NCBI RefSeq assembly: GCF_009731355.2
Contig: NZ_AP022810.1
Location: 1,702,001 to 1,766,000 of the forward strand
DNA length: 64,000 bases
Direction: 5' to 3'
DNA from: Desulfuromonas sp. AOP6
Lineage (GTDB): Bacteria; Desulfobacterota; Desulfuromonadia; Desulfuromonadales; SZUA-540
Below are positions 46,683 to 56,720 of the stretch, piece by piece. The position numbers and the translations under genes were made by a program. Position 1 is the stretch's first letter. The number at the start of each line of letters is the position of its first letter. Below the pieces are notes generated by a model, which was not told where the DNA came from, did not search any database, and saw nothing but the letters and a program-made list of their open reading frames with translations.

Positions 46683-47702
46683 TTAAAGATACTTATCTAA
46701 CAGCAATTCGGCAATCTGGACCGCATTCGTTGCAGCGCCCTTGCGGAGATTGTCTGATACGAGCCACATATTCAACGCGGAGTCAGCCGAATCATCAGCC
46801 CGGATACGCCCAACAAAGATGGAGTCCTGGCCAACAGCATCACTCATCGTTGGGCAAGCTCCCTGGCCAGCATCATCAAAAATGGTCAACCCAGGTGATT
46901 GAGCCATAAGTTCTCGCGCCCTGCCGGGGTCGATGTAATCAGCCAGTTCGACATTAACCGTTGCACTGCATCCATAAAAAACCGGCACGGTAACACTGGT
47001 GGCGGTGATCTGAAGATTGGGAGAAGCCAGGATTTTGCGAGTTTCCCGAGCAATGTTCATCTCCTCAAGGGTATAACCATTGGGCATAAAGACATCGCTG
47101 TGTGACAAACAGTTAAACGCAATCTGACGAGGGAATACCTTGCCCTCTGCCGGTCGGCCATTGAGTAGTTCGCCGGACTGGACCCTGAGTTCATCAACGC
47201 CCCTGGTGCCAACCGCGGAAACCGCACGATAAGTGGACACTACGACTCTCTTGATGCCACATAAGGCCTGTAAAGGCTTCAGCGCCATAACAAGAGGGAC
47301 AGTGGAGCTGTCAGGACAAGCCACAATCCTTTTTTGACGGAACAGTTCCAGATCCTGAGGGTTGACCTCTGGGACCACCACGGGAACCTCGTCATCCATC
47401 CCCCAGTAGCCACTAACATCGATACACAGGGCACCAACTGCTGCCGCGGATGGACAAAATTCCATGCAAAGTCTCGGACTGACAGCAAAAAAAACTATAT
47501 CCGTGCCAGAAAAAGAGTCTGCTGACAGGGTCTCGACCACGATTGGCTTTCCCCTATATTCAAGAATCTCTCCCGCACTGGCTTCGCTGGCCATAAAGCG
47601 TATCGATTCAACCGGGAAATCCCGTTCTTCGAGAATCTCTACGAGCTGAGAACCAACGGCACCCGTAGCGCCGACAATGGCTATGTTCCACTTTTTGTTG
47701 AT
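46683..47702 (-). CDS. usg: USG-1-like protein: Asd homologue without catalytic Cys, ATC start
   Basis: 339 residues if started at the ATC at 47702: (M)NKKWNIAIVGATGAVGSQLVEILEER, the Rossmann N-terminus found in Asd/USG-1. Between the upstream in-frame TAA (47717) and the first ATG (47594) there is no ATG, GTG or TTG, and the ATC has AAGGGGG 7 nt upstream. In the active-site loop Asd has NPNCST, but this protein has CPDSST, so the nucleophilic Cys is Ser, as in E. coli USG-1 (VPDSLT). It also sits next to truA as usg does in E. coli. I therefore call it usg rather than a second Asd. Function unknown. Confidence 0.9.
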   Translation of the reverse strand: MNKKWNIAIVGATGAVGSQLVEILEERDFPVESIRFMASEASAGEILEYRGKPIVVETLSADSFSGTDIVFFAVSPRLCMEFCPSAAAVGALCIDVSGYWGMDDEVPVVVPEVNPQDLELFRQKRIVACPDSSTVPLVMALKPLQALCGIKRVVVSTYRAVSAVGTRGVDELRVQSGELLNGRPAEGKVFPRQIAFNCLSHSDVFMPNGYTLEEMNIARETRKILASPNLQITATSVTVPVFYGCSATVNVELADYIDPGRARELMAQSPGLTIFDDAGQGACPTMSDAVGQDSIFVGRIRADDSADSALNMWLVSDNLRKGAATNAVQIAELLLDKYL

Positions 47703-47749
47703 AAGCGTTCCCCCTTATGGGAAAAATCAATCTATTTTCGGAGCTTGAA

Positions 47750-48847
47750 TTACTGCTCGCGAAGGATGCGAAGCATACGCCGCAGCGGTTCCGCCGCTCC
47801 CCACAACAGTTGGTCGCCGCAAGTAAAAGCCGACAGGTACTGGGGCCCCATCTTCATTTTGCGCAGGCGACCGACCGGTATGGACAACGTTCCAGAAACA
47901 GCCGTCGGCGTCAACTGCGCCAGGGAGTCAGCCTTGGTGTTGGGCACCAGTTTGACCCACTCATTGTCGTTCTGGATCATCGCTTCGATATCAGCCATAG
48001 GCACATCCTTGTTCAGCCTAATCGTCAGGGCCTGGCTGTGGCAACGCATGGCACCCACGCGAACACAGATGCCGTCAATGGCAATGGGCTGTTTGGTACC
48101 CAGAATCTTATTGGTTTCTGCATACCCTTTCCATTCTTCGCGGCTTTGCCCATCCTCCACCTCACGGTCAATCCAGGGAAGAAGACTGCCGGCCAAAGGA
48201 TAGCCGAACTCCTTGGTAGGCAGTGTGCCATCACGCAAAGCCGAAGTTACCTTACGGTCAATGTCAAGAATGGCAGAGGCCGGATCCTGAAGCAAAGGGG
48301 CAACGGTGCCATGGAGGGCACCCATCTGGCTGAGCAATTCACGCATATTGGGTGCGCCTGCGCCAGAGGCAGCCTGATAGGTCATGGAGGTCAACCAATC
48401 GACCAGACCGGCACGAAATAGCCCCCCCAGCGCCATCAGCATGAGACTGACGGTGCAGTTACCTCCAATAAAATCTTTCTGTCCGTTAGCCAGGGCCTTG
48501 CCGATGACTTGCCGGTTGACCGGGTCCAGGATAATAACGGCATCTTTTTCCATACGCAGACTACTGGCCGCATCGATCCAGTAGCCCTTCCAGCCAGCTT
48601 GCCGCAATTGGGGGTGCACGGCTTTAGTATAGTCTCCACCCTGACAGGTCAGAATGACATCGAGCTTTTTGAGTTCATCGATATCATCTGCGTCTTTCAG
48701 AGATCCAGCCCCCAAAGGAGCAGGTGCTCCCGCCTGGGAGGTAGAGAAGAAAACGGGCTCGATGCCGGAGAAATCATCCTCCTCCTGCATGCGCTGCATA
48801 AGGACCGAGCCGACCATGCCACGCCAACCGATAAGACCGACTTTCAT
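47750..48847 (-). CDS. asd: Aspartate-semialdehyde dehydrogenase (E. coli type)
   Basis: 365 residues, [20 protein letters not shown] (cofactor), catalytic Cys in [19 protein letters not shown], and substrate-binding [16 protein letters not shown]. Reduces aspartyl phosphate to aspartate semialdehyde, feeding Lys, DAP, Thr and Met. It is the active paralogue of the pair asd-usg. AAGGA precedes the ATG. Between leuB and usg. Confidence 0.97.
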   Translation of the reverse strand: MKVGLIGWRGMVGSVLMQRMQEEDDFSGIEPVFFSTSQAGAPAPLGAGSLKDADDIDELKKLDVILTCQGGDYTKAVHPQLRQAGWKGYWIDAASSLRMEKDAVIILDPVNRQVIGKALANGQKDFIGGNCTVSLMLMALGGLFRAGLVDWLTSMTYQAASGAGAPNMRELLSQMGALHGTVAPLLQDPASAILDIDRKVTSALRDGTLPTKEFGYPLAGSLLPWIDREVEDGQSREEWKGYAETNKILGTKQPIAIDGICVRVGAMRCHSQALTIRLNKDVPMADIEAMIQNDNEWVKLVPNTKADSLAQLTPTAVSGTLSIPVGRLRKMKMGPQYLSAFTCGDQLLWGAAEPLRRMLRILREQ

Positions 48848-48906
48848 ACGAGTATTCCTTCTGATGACAAATAAGGTTTCAACAATTGCAGCTCCGGGAG
48901 GTTGCC

Positions 48907-49995
48907 CTATAGAGCAGCGACGATCGCGTCACCGATCTCCTTTGTATTGGCCAGTGTTTCATTGACTTTTTTCTGGTAAATGTCACGGGTGCGATATCCC
49001 TGTTCAAGAACCTTTTCCACGGCCGCCTCAATGGCTTCGGCAGCCTCCGTCAACCCAAAAGAATAACGCAGCATCATAGCGGCAGAAAGGATCTGGGCGA
49101 TAGGATTGGCAATTCCCTGACCAGCGATGTCCGGAGCGCTGCCGCCTGATGGCTCGTACATGCCAAAGGAACCTTCGGCCAGAGAGGCCGAAGGAAGCAT
49201 GCCGAGTGAACCCGTCAGCATAGCCGCCTCGTCAGACAGAATATCTCCGAACATATTTTCACAAAGCAGCACATCGAACTGCTTGGGCCAACGAACAAGC
49301 TGCATGGCCGCATTGTCCACATACATATGGGTCAACTCTACCCCGGGATATTGCTTGGCGACATGAATAACGACTTCTCGCCAGAGAACGGACGTAGAGA
49401 GCACATTGGCTTTATCGATAGAGCATAACTTTTTGCCACGCTTCTGAGCAGCCTGGAATGCCACATGGGCAATGCGTTCAATTTCAGATACACTATAGCG
49501 CATAGTGTCGACACCGACACGATCATTCCCCGACCCTTCAATACCTTTGGGCTGGGAAAAATAAATCCCCCCTGTCAGCTCGCGCACCACAAGGATATTA
49601 AAGCCCCCCTCGATAACCTCTTCCTTAAGACTGGAAGCTCCGGTCAGGGCAGGAAAGATAATGGCGGGACGCAGGTTGGCATAGAGGCCGAAAATTTTAC
49701 GCAGGGGAAGCAGAGCTCCCCGTTCGGGCTGTTCGTCAGGGGGCATGGACTCCCACTTGGGACCACCGACACTACCAAACAAAATGGCATCAGACGCCTT
49801 GCAGATATCGATAGTCGTGGCGGGCAACGCTTTTCCTTCGTTGTCAATTCCGGCACCACCAACGTTGGCAAAAGTACGCTCGAAATGAAGATTGAACTTC
49901 TGCTCTACTGCATCAAGTACCTTCAGTGCCTCAGCCATAACTTCTGGGCCAATCCCATCACCAGGGAGAATCGCGACTTTAAACTCTTTAGCCAT
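48907..49995 (-). CDS. leuB: 3-isopropylmalate dehydrogenase
   Basis: 362 residues. [69 protein letters not shown], and [14 protein letters not shown]. Oxidative decarboxylation step of leucine synthesis. ATG 49995 has AAGGAG about 10 nt upstream. It starts a new transcript from its own promoter (50065-50093) rather than reading on from leuD. Confidence 0.97.
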   Translation of the reverse strand: MAKEFKVAILPGDGIGPEVMAEALKVLDAVEQKFNLHFERTFANVGGAGIDNEGKALPATTIDICKASDAILFGSVGGPKWESMPPDEQPERGALLPLRKIFGLYANLRPAIIFPALTGASSLKEEVIEGGFNILVVRELTGGIYFSQPKGIEGSGNDRVGVDTMRYSVSEIERIAHVAFQAAQKRGKKLCSIDKANVLSTSVLWREVVIHVAKQYPGVELTHMYVDNAAMQLVRWPKQFDVLLCENMFGDILSDEAAMLTGSLGMLPSASLAEGSFGMYEPSGGSAPDIAGQGIANPIAQILSAAMMLRYSFGLTEAAEAIEAAVEKVLEQGYRTRDIYQKKVNETLANTKEIGDAIVAAL

Positions 49996-50064
49996 TGGTA
50001 GAAATCTCCTTGCCATATTCTTGAAATAAAAAACAATGAAAATTCGATGTGTTCAACAGGCAAA

Positions 50065-50093
50065 AATATAGGTACGCCCCAAACCTTTGTCAA
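50065..50093 (-). promoter_or_regulatory. Strong sigma-70 promoter for leuB-asd-usg
   Basis: Minus strand TTGACA (50093-50088, perfect), 17-nt spacer, TATATT (50070-50065, 5 of 6). About 63 nt upstream of leuB. Confidence 0.75.
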
Positions 50094-50155
50094 ACTCTTT
50101 TTAGGATTCTTCTCCCACCAACGAAGAATTTGAGCCGCTTACGGCACACCGATTA

Positions 50156-50169
50156 TGTCACAATTGACA
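50156..50169. promoter_or_regulatory. TGTCA-caat-TGACA operator-like site
   Basis: Inverted repeat TGTCA/TGACA with a 4-nt centre, about 63 bp upstream of the leuB -35 box. Size and symmetry fit a dimeric regulator; no regulator is assigned. Confidence 0.3.
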
Positions 50170-50210
50170 CATTCCCGCAAACCTTCAAACCACCCCAACT
50201 TCAACCTTCA

Positions 50211-50237
50211 AAAAAAAGGCCGGGCAAAGCCCGGCCT
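50211..50237 (-). terminator. Terminator after leuD
   Basis: Minus strand AGGCCGGGC-TTT-GCCCGGCCT followed by TTTTTTT. Strong; ends the leuA-leuC-leuD transcript and isolates leuB. Confidence 0.92.
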
Positions 50238-50256
50238 CAGTTGTGCGACTACGCCT

Positions 50257-50793
50257 TCAATAGCGGGCATCAGCAAACTCGACCCATCCACCTGCCTTGA
50301 CAAGAGCTTTGTCAAAAGGAGAAATATCAAAGGACAAAGTTTCCGTCTTACCATCGCTCGTGGCGACGACAGTTTGCGAGTCCAGCTGAACAGAAATATT
50401 TACATTGCCCTTTTTTTCAAGGGCAAACAGCCGGTCGATGTCAGCCCTGGGAAGTTCAATGGCGAGCATACCGCCATTGAACATATTCTGGCGAAAAATT
50501 CGGGCGTAACTTTCAGCAATAATAGTATGCACTCCATTGACTTCGAATACCCAGGGAGCATGCTCACGCGAGGATCCGCAGCCGAAATTTTCACGGCTTA
50601 CGACAACACGCGCATTGCGAAGCTTATCCCCTCTGGGATCGAATCCATCAAGATTCAGATCTTCAAGCATGTAAGGTCTCAGGGCATCCTTGGTGACTTC
50701 AGTCAGATACTTGGCGGGAATGATTTCATCGGTATTTATATCGGACCGATCCAAAAAAATGGCTGGTCCTTCAAAGATTTTTTTGACATTCAT
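50257..50793 (-). CDS. leuD: 3-isopropylmalate dehydratase small subunit
   Basis: 178 residues, swivelling domain with NTDEIIPAKYL, SRENFGCGSSREHAPW, and a C-terminal beta-tail. The short form (about 170-180 residues) matches the archaeal/deltaproteobacterial type and pairs with leuC. Last gene of the T-box-controlled unit. Ends at a strong terminator. Confidence 0.96.
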   Translation of the reverse strand: MNVKKIFEGPAIFLDRSDINTDEIIPAKYLTEVTKDALRPYMLEDLNLDGFDPRGDKLRNARVVVSRENFGCGSSREHAPWVFEVNGVHTIIAESYARIFRQNMFNGGMLAIELPRADIDRLFALEKKGNVNISVQLDSQTVVATSDGKTETLSFDISPFDKALVKAGGWVEFADARY

Positions 50794-50828
50794 TCGAAAA
50801 CCTCGCTAAAGACGTTGTCCGGTAGAAT

Positions 50829-52109
50829 TTAAGCCTGACGCGGGTCGGTAATGACACCGGTTAGAGCCGTGGCAGCTGCAGTCGCAGGGCTCATGAGGTG
50901 AACCATCCCCCCCTTGCCCATCCGACCGTTAAAATTGCGGTTACTGGTGGAAGCAGCCACCTCGCCCTCGGCCAGTACCCCGTTGCTCATACCAAGGCAG
51001 GCCCCACAGGTCGGATTGGTAACACAAAAACCGGCATCCATGAAAACCTGAATGATCCCTTCCTGAAGAGCGTCGTTAAATATCTTTGGGGTGGCAGGCG
51101 AAACTATTCCCCGCACGCTGTCAGCTATTTTTTTCCCTTTGAGAATAGCGGCGGCCACGCGCAAATCCTCAATCCTTCCATTGGTGCAGGTGCCAATGTA
51201 TATCTGGTCAACAGGTGTCCCAGCCATTTCTCCAACGGGTTTGACACAATCAGGCTTGTATCCAAAGGTCACCTGGGGTTCCAGCGCTGAAACATCAAAG
51301 TGGAGGACTTTTTCAAAGACGGCATCCTCGTCCGAGCACCATTGACGGTAATCATCCAAGGCGGCCTCACGGGAAGCATATTCGTCAGAAATAAAGGGCC
51401 ATAGATAATCGACAGTGGTCACGTCAGGCATACAGATGCCGCAAGTCCCCCCGGCTTCAATGGCCATATTACACAGCGTCATGCGTGCTTCCATGGAGAA
51501 CTCATCAACGACTGAACCATGGAATTCGATGACGCGATCTGTCGCACCATTGACGCCGAGTTGGCCAATCACGTGGAGAATAACGTCCTTGGCATAAACT
51601 CCTTCTGGTAACCGGCCTGTCAGATCCACTCGGATGGTTTTAGGCGTCCGAAAGGCACAGACTCCCTTCAAAATACCCACTTCGAGGTCGGTCGTCCCTA
51701 CACCTGCAGCAAAAGCCCCGAAAGCGCCATGGGTGCACGTATGGCTATCCCCCATAATCACTGTAAAGCCTGGCCGAATATAGCCTTTTTCAGGAAAAAG
51801 GGCGTGACAGACGCCATTATTTCCAACATCGAAGAAATCACGAATACCATGCCTGCGGGCCCAGTCACGCAGCATCTTGGCCTGGGTGGCCGTCTTGCTG
51901 TCTTTGGAAGGGGTGACGTGGTCGATGACGGCCTTGATTTTGGTATTGTCAAACACCCGATCCTTACCGCGCCAGGCCAGATCTGCAATGGCAATAGGGG
52001 TGGTAATTTCGTGGCACAACACCCTGTCAAGATCGAGCACCATAGTACCTGGAAAGGGCTCGTCCCGCAGGTGCGCTTCAAAAATCTTTTCGGTAATGGT
52101 CTTTCCCAT
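50829..52109 (-). CDS. leuC: 3-isopropylmalate dehydratase large subunit
   Basis: 426 residues, aconitase family with the 4Fe-4S cysteines visible in IGTCTNGRIEDLRVAA and NPTCGACLG, plus ITTPIAIADLAWRGKDRVFDN. MGKTITEKIFEAHL N-terminus. Works with LeuD. 129 nt separate it from leuA, including a hairpin (52193-52230). Confidence 0.96.
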   Translation of the reverse strand: MGKTITEKIFEAHLRDEPFPGTMVLDLDRVLCHEITTPIAIADLAWRGKDRVFDNTKIKAVIDHVTPSKDSKTATQAKMLRDWARRHGIRDFFDVGNNGVCHALFPEKGYIRPGFTVIMGDSHTCTHGAFGAFAAGVGTTDLEVGILKGVCAFRTPKTIRVDLTGRLPEGVYAKDVILHVIGQLGVNGATDRVIEFHGSVVDEFSMEARMTLCNMAIEAGGTCGICMPDVTTVDYLWPFISDEYASREAALDDYRQWCSDEDAVFEKVLHFDVSALEPQVTFGYKPDCVKPVGEMAGTPVDQIYIGTCTNGRIEDLRVAAAILKGKKIADSVRGIVSPATPKIFNDALQEGIIQVFMDAGFCVTNPTCGACLGMSNGVLAEGEVAASTSNRNFNGRMGKGGMVHLMSPATAAATALTGVITDPRQA

Positions 52110-52192
52110 ACATTCTCCTCAACTATTCTTATGAATTAGGGAAGCCATCCTATTCCATCAAAAAGGGTAAGGCAACCCGGATTTTACAAAAC

Positions 52193-52230
52193 GGCAGGGA
52201 GGAGCAATCTATGCACTTTACCCTGCCGAA
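52193..52230 (-). terminator. Hairpin in the leuA-leuC gap
   Basis: Minus strand CGGCAGGG and CCCTGCCG arms with a ~20-nt loop, then TTTTG. Weak terminator or mRNA-processing element that may set leuA against leuC levels. Confidence 0.4.
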
Positions 52231-52238
52231 AAGGAATT

Positions 52239-53777
52239 CTAGAGATGAACCCTGGTCCGGCTCATGCCGCTGGAAAGCTTGTTCAGGGCATTAATATAGG
52301 CCTTGGCGCTCGCCACAATAATGTCAGGATGGGCGCCTTGTCCGAGAACCTCACGCCCTTCTTCTTCAAGTCGCACCGTACACTCCCCCTGCGCGTCCGT
52401 TCCTCCCGTAATGGCCCCCACCGAAAAATGGAGCAGACGGGCTTTGGTTTTGGCCAGCTTCTTGATCGCCTTGAAAGTCGCATCAACGGGACCGTCGCCC
52501 ATGACAGCCGTCTTTCGAACCTTGCCGTCAATTTCAAGCTGAACCGTGGCCGTGGGCGCCGCGAAGGACCCTGAGGACACATTCATCTGCAGCAGTTTGT
52601 ACTTTTCAGGGCCGCGGATGATTTCATCGGCGACAATGGCATCTAAATCCTCATCGAAAATTTCCTTTTTCTGATCAGCCAGAGCCTTGAAGCGGACAAA
52701 GGCTTTTTCGATATCCTCTTTGCCCAGATCGTAGCCGAGTTCCTGAAGCCGCTGAATAAAGGCGTGGCGACCCGAGTGCTTGCCGAGCACCAGCTTGTTC
52801 TGGTTGAGGCCGATGGACTCGGGTGTCATGATTTCGTAGGTAGACTTGTCCATCAGCACGCCATGCTGATGAATTCCGGCTTCATGTGCAAAAGCGTTGG
52901 CGCCGACGATCGCCTTGTTTGGCTGCACGGTAATCCCTGTGATGGTGGAGAGCAATTTGCTGGTTGGATAAATATGCTCAGTCACGACATTGGTCTGAAA
53001 TGGCATTATGTCATGTCTGGTCCGCAGCGCCATGACAACTTCCTCAAGCGAGCAATTGCCAGCCCGTTCGCCAATACCGTTAATAGTGCATTCGACCTGC
53101 TGAGCCCCTGCCTGTACAGCGGCAAGAGAATTAGCCACGGCGAGTCCGAGATCGTTGTGACAATGCACGGAGATAATCGCCTGGTCGATGTTGGGTACGT
53201 TTTCACGAAGGTAGGTAATGATCCGAGAATACTCTGATGGGATGGTATACCCTACTGTATCCGGGATATTCACTGTGCGGGCACCGGCCTCGATAACCGC
53301 TTCTACAACCCTGGCCAAAAAAGGCAAGCGGGTTCGCACAGCGTCTTCGGCGGAGAATTCCACATTGGGCGTATAGCCGGCTGCCCGCTTAACTGCCTTG
53401 ACAGCCGTTTCGACAACCGCATCCTCGCTCATTTTCAGTTTGTACTTCATATGGATATCGCTGGTGGCGATAAAGGTATGAATACGGCCGCGGTCGCCAG
53501 CATACTTCAGGGCTTCCCAGGCCCTGTCGATGTCCTTGTCGTTAGCTCTGCACAGGCCGGCGATCTGACACCCCTTGATCGTCTGGGCTATTTTTTTCAC
53601 CGCTTCAAAGTCCCCTTCCGAAGCGATAGGGAAGCCAGCCTCGATGACGTCCACTTTCATCTTTTCCAACTGGTGGGCAATTCGCAACTTCTCTTCAATG
53701 TTCATACTCGCACCGGGAGACTGCTCACCGTCACGCAATGTCGTATCAAAAATTATAATAGTCTTGGCGTCACTCAT
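52239..53777 (-). CDS. leuA: 2-isopropylmalate synthase
   Basis: 512 residues. Catalytic TIM barrel with FDTTLRDGEQSPGASM and HCHNDLGLAVANSLAAV, followed by a C-terminal leucine-binding regulatory domain (about 390-512). First committed step of leucine synthesis. The start ATG follows a T-box leader (53943-54202) with a CUC specifier, so expression should rise when tRNA-Leu is uncharged. Feedback by leucine on the C-terminal domain is expected from the family. Confidence 0.97.
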   Translation of the reverse strand: MSDAKTIIIFDTTLRDGEQSPGASMNIEEKLRIAHQLEKMKVDVIEAGFPIASEGDFEAVKKIAQTIKGCQIAGLCRANDKDIDRAWEALKYAGDRGRIHTFIATSDIHMKYKLKMSEDAVVETAVKAVKRAAGYTPNVEFSAEDAVRTRLPFLARVVEAVIEAGARTVNIPDTVGYTIPSEYSRIITYLRENVPNIDQAIISVHCHNDLGLAVANSLAAVQAGAQQVECTINGIGERAGNCSLEEVVMALRTRHDIMPFQTNVVTEHIYPTSKLLSTITGITVQPNKAIVGANAFAHEAGIHQHGVLMDKSTYEIMTPESIGLNQNKLVLGKHSGRHAFIQRLQELGYDLGKEDIEKAFVRFKALADQKKEIFDEDLDAIVADEIIRGPEKYKLLQMNVSSGSFAAPTATVQLEIDGKVRKTAVMGDGPVDATFKAIKKLAKTKARLLHFSVGAITGGTDAQGECTVRLEEEGREVLGQGAHPDIIVASAKAYINALNKLSSGMSRTRVHL

Positions 53778-53942
53778 CGATTACATCTCCTTATGGATAT
53801 TCCGGGCTCAACCAACCGTTGGTCCGGGCAGTACGTGTCCATTTACGCCCACAGGGCCATTCATGGTCTGACTCAATCCAACAAACGACTAGGTCTCCAA
53901 GGTCTGTTTCCACACGACCACCCCCCTTCCAACAGTGTGCAC

Positions 53943-53978
53943 AAAAAAAGCTCCCGCCCCAATTGCAGGGGCGAGAGC
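53943..53978 (-). terminator. T-box terminator of the leuA leader
   Basis: Minus strand GCTCTCGCCCC (53978-53968) and GGGGCGGGAGC (53960-53950), one wobble pair, 7-nt loop, followed by TTTTTTT. The alternative fold is the T-box antiterminator. Confidence 0.9.
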
Positions 53979-54202
53979 CTTGGCTTCGCGGTACCACCCT
54001 GTTTCGATCTTCCGAAGAAGACCCTTCTTTGGCCCTTTACGCGGGCTGACGGCGATGGCTATCTCTCGAAATCGAAAGAGCTTCACCAACGCGGCTCCAA
54101 GGCGAGTTCGACTTTCCACAGTACCGGTTTGCAGCAACCACCGGCTCTCTGAAACTGGGGATTAAGTCTACTACTCCTTTTCGACGCCTTTGTTTGATAT
54201 GA
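53943..54202 (-). promoter_or_regulatory. Leucine T-box riboswitch of leuA
   Basis: Read 5' to 3' on the minus strand: AGAGAG at 54150-54145 (stem I), specifier segment GAACTCG with CTC at 54106-54104 (Leu), the T-box AGGGTGGTACCGCG at 54000-53987, and a terminator GCTCTCGCCCC / GGGGCGGGAGC then TTTTTTT (53978-53943). TGGT in the T-box bulge matches a tRNA ending ACCA. Uncharged tRNA-Leu should favour the antiterminator. The leader begins near 54202 under the promoter at 54209-54237. Confidence 0.93.
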
Positions 54203-54208
54203 GTTAAG

Positions 54209-54237
54209 AATAAAACAGAGGCTCAGGTTGTTGTCAA
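54209..54237 (-). promoter_or_regulatory. Promoter of the leuA T-box transcript
   Basis: Minus strand TTGACA (54237-54232, perfect), 17-nt spacer, TTTATT (54214-54209, 4 of 6). Start predicted near 54202, directly before the leader. Confidence 0.6.
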
Positions 54238-54336
54238 GGTCTTTTCCGTGTTCTCCAGGGCTGAAACGTCGTTTTTCATTGGCACTGTACCTGATGTTTG
54301 ACCCCATCGAAGAAACACGGTTATGCCCCGCGCTCT

Positions 54337-54981
54337 TTAGCGGATGTAACCGATAATCGTTTCACCGCCCACTGTGTTGTCGCCCACGATAGCAGTAACC
54401 TCGGAACCAGGTGGAAAGTAGATATCCACCCTTGAGCCGAAGCGAATCAGCCCATAGCGCATCCCCTTTTCAAGCACGGTTCCGATGACCGGATAGGTGA
54501 CGATACGACGAGCGACCAGACCAGCAATCTGAACAAAAAGAAGCTTCTTGCCTCCGGGAGTTTCCAGCAGAATACCTGCCTGCTCATTCTGAAGACTGGC
54601 TTTATCGAGCGATGCGTTAAAGAACTCGCCTTTGTTATAAAACATGTCGAGCACCTTCCCGGGAAAGGGGGCACGATTGACATGCACATTAAAGACGGAC
54701 ATGAAAATACTGACCTTGGTAACCTCTTCCTTGAAGAACTGTTCTTCCATAACATTGCCGACAAAAATGACCTTGCCATCAGCAGGTGCGACCACGGCTT
54801 CCTCATCTTGAGGAACATGTCGTTCCGGATTCCGGAAAAAATAGACCGTGAAAAGAGTCAGGCACAAGGTCAGAAAAGTCAGGAAGCTCCAGTCCAGCAG
54901 GGCAAACACCAGCGTGACGAAAGCAAATATCCCAATAAAGGGATATCCTTCCACGGCGACGATCTGGTTCTGATTACGCAT
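54337..54981 (-). CDS. psd: Phosphatidylserine decarboxylase (short, archaeal-type)
   Basis: 214 residues. Makes phosphatidylethanolamine. Membrane anchor FALLDWSFLTFLTLCLTLFTVYFF near 20-45, then VSIFMSVFNVHVNRAPFPGKV and the self-cleavage site RFGSRVDIYFP where Ser becomes the pyruvoyl group. It lies between ilvC and leuA. In Geobacter relatives pssA usually follows it; here the next feature is the leuA leader and no pssA is present. Confidence 0.94.
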   Translation of the reverse strand: MRNQNQIVAVEGYPFIGIFAFVTLVFALLDWSFLTFLTLCLTLFTVYFFRNPERHVPQDEEAVVAPADGKVIFVGNVMEEQFFKEEVTKVSIFMSVFNVHVNRAPFPGKVLDMFYNKGEFFNASLDKASLQNEQAGILLETPGGKKLLFVQIAGLVARRIVTYPVIGTVLEKGMRYGLIRFGSRVDIYFPPGSEVTAIVGDNTVGGETIIGYIR

Positions 54982-55005
54982 TTCACAATCCTCGCATTGA
55001 ATGTC

Positions 55006-55037
55006 AAAAAAGACAGGGGCAGGCCGCAGCCTGCCCC
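55006..55037 (-). terminator. Terminator after ilvC
   Basis: Minus strand GGGGCAGGC-tgcg-GCCTGCCCC then TGTCTTTTTTG. Separates the ilv operon from psd. Its arms share the core GGGCAGGC with the hairpin at 24720-24756. Confidence 0.75.
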
Positions 55038-55058
55038 CTGGGATCTTTGCTGAGCGAC

Positions 55059-56108
<1,050 letters not shown>

Positions 56109-56190
56109 CTAAAATAACATCGCCTTATAGCACACACAGCGAGCTACTGCAAAAGTTTTCGCCAGCAAAGTACAACGAGCGGATAAAAAC

Positions 56191-56685
56191 TCACGCCCCT
56201 TTCCAGCTTTTCGAACCCCTTCCAAGAACGACAGGGCCGGACCGCACCAGTTCCTTTATCCCCATGGGGCGCAGCAATTCGAGAATAGCATCCACTTTCC
56301 CGGGGGCTCCGGTGACCTCAATAGTGTAGGATCGGGCCGTCACATCAATAACTTTGGCCCGAAAGATATCGGCAATACGAAGCACTTCTGCCCTGGTGTC
56401 CTCTTCTGCCGTGACTTTGATCAGAGCAAGTTCTCGTTCAACAAATTCCTGGCCGGTAAAGTCGATGACTTTGATCGTGCTGATCAGCTTATTTAACTGT
56501 TTGTTAATCTGCTCAAGGATCTGCTCGTCGCCACGAGTGACCAGGGTGATACGAGAGATACTGGGGTCTACCGTCGGGGCGACGGAAAGACTTTCAATAT
56601 TAAATCCCCGGCCTGAAAACAAGCCTGCCACTCGTGACAGCACACCAAACTCATTTTCAACCAGTACGGAAATCGTATGTTTCAT
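56191..56685 (-). CDS. ilvN: Acetolactate synthase regulatory subunit
   Basis: 164 residues, two ACT-like parts: HTISVLVENEFGVLSRVAGLFSGRGFNIESL and a second C-terminal domain (about 80-160, IDVTARSYTIEVTGAPGKVDA). Confers valine feedback on IlvB. Between ilvB and ilvC. Confidence 0.96.
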   Translation of the reverse strand: MKHTISVLVENEFGVLSRVAGLFSGRGFNIESLSVAPTVDPSISRITLVTRGDEQILEQINKQLNKLISTIKVIDFTGQEFVERELALIKVTAEEDTRAEVLRIADIFRAKVIDVTARSYTIEVTGAPGKVDAILELLRPMGIKELVRSGPVVLGRGSKSWKGA

Positions 56686-56720
56686 TATGTCGTTCTCCTG
56701 AGTATCGATTCGAAAGCCTG

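Noticed and set aside
47717-48421. 234-codon plus-strand open frame over asd
   Set aside because: Antisense to asd, whose catalytic motif is clear.
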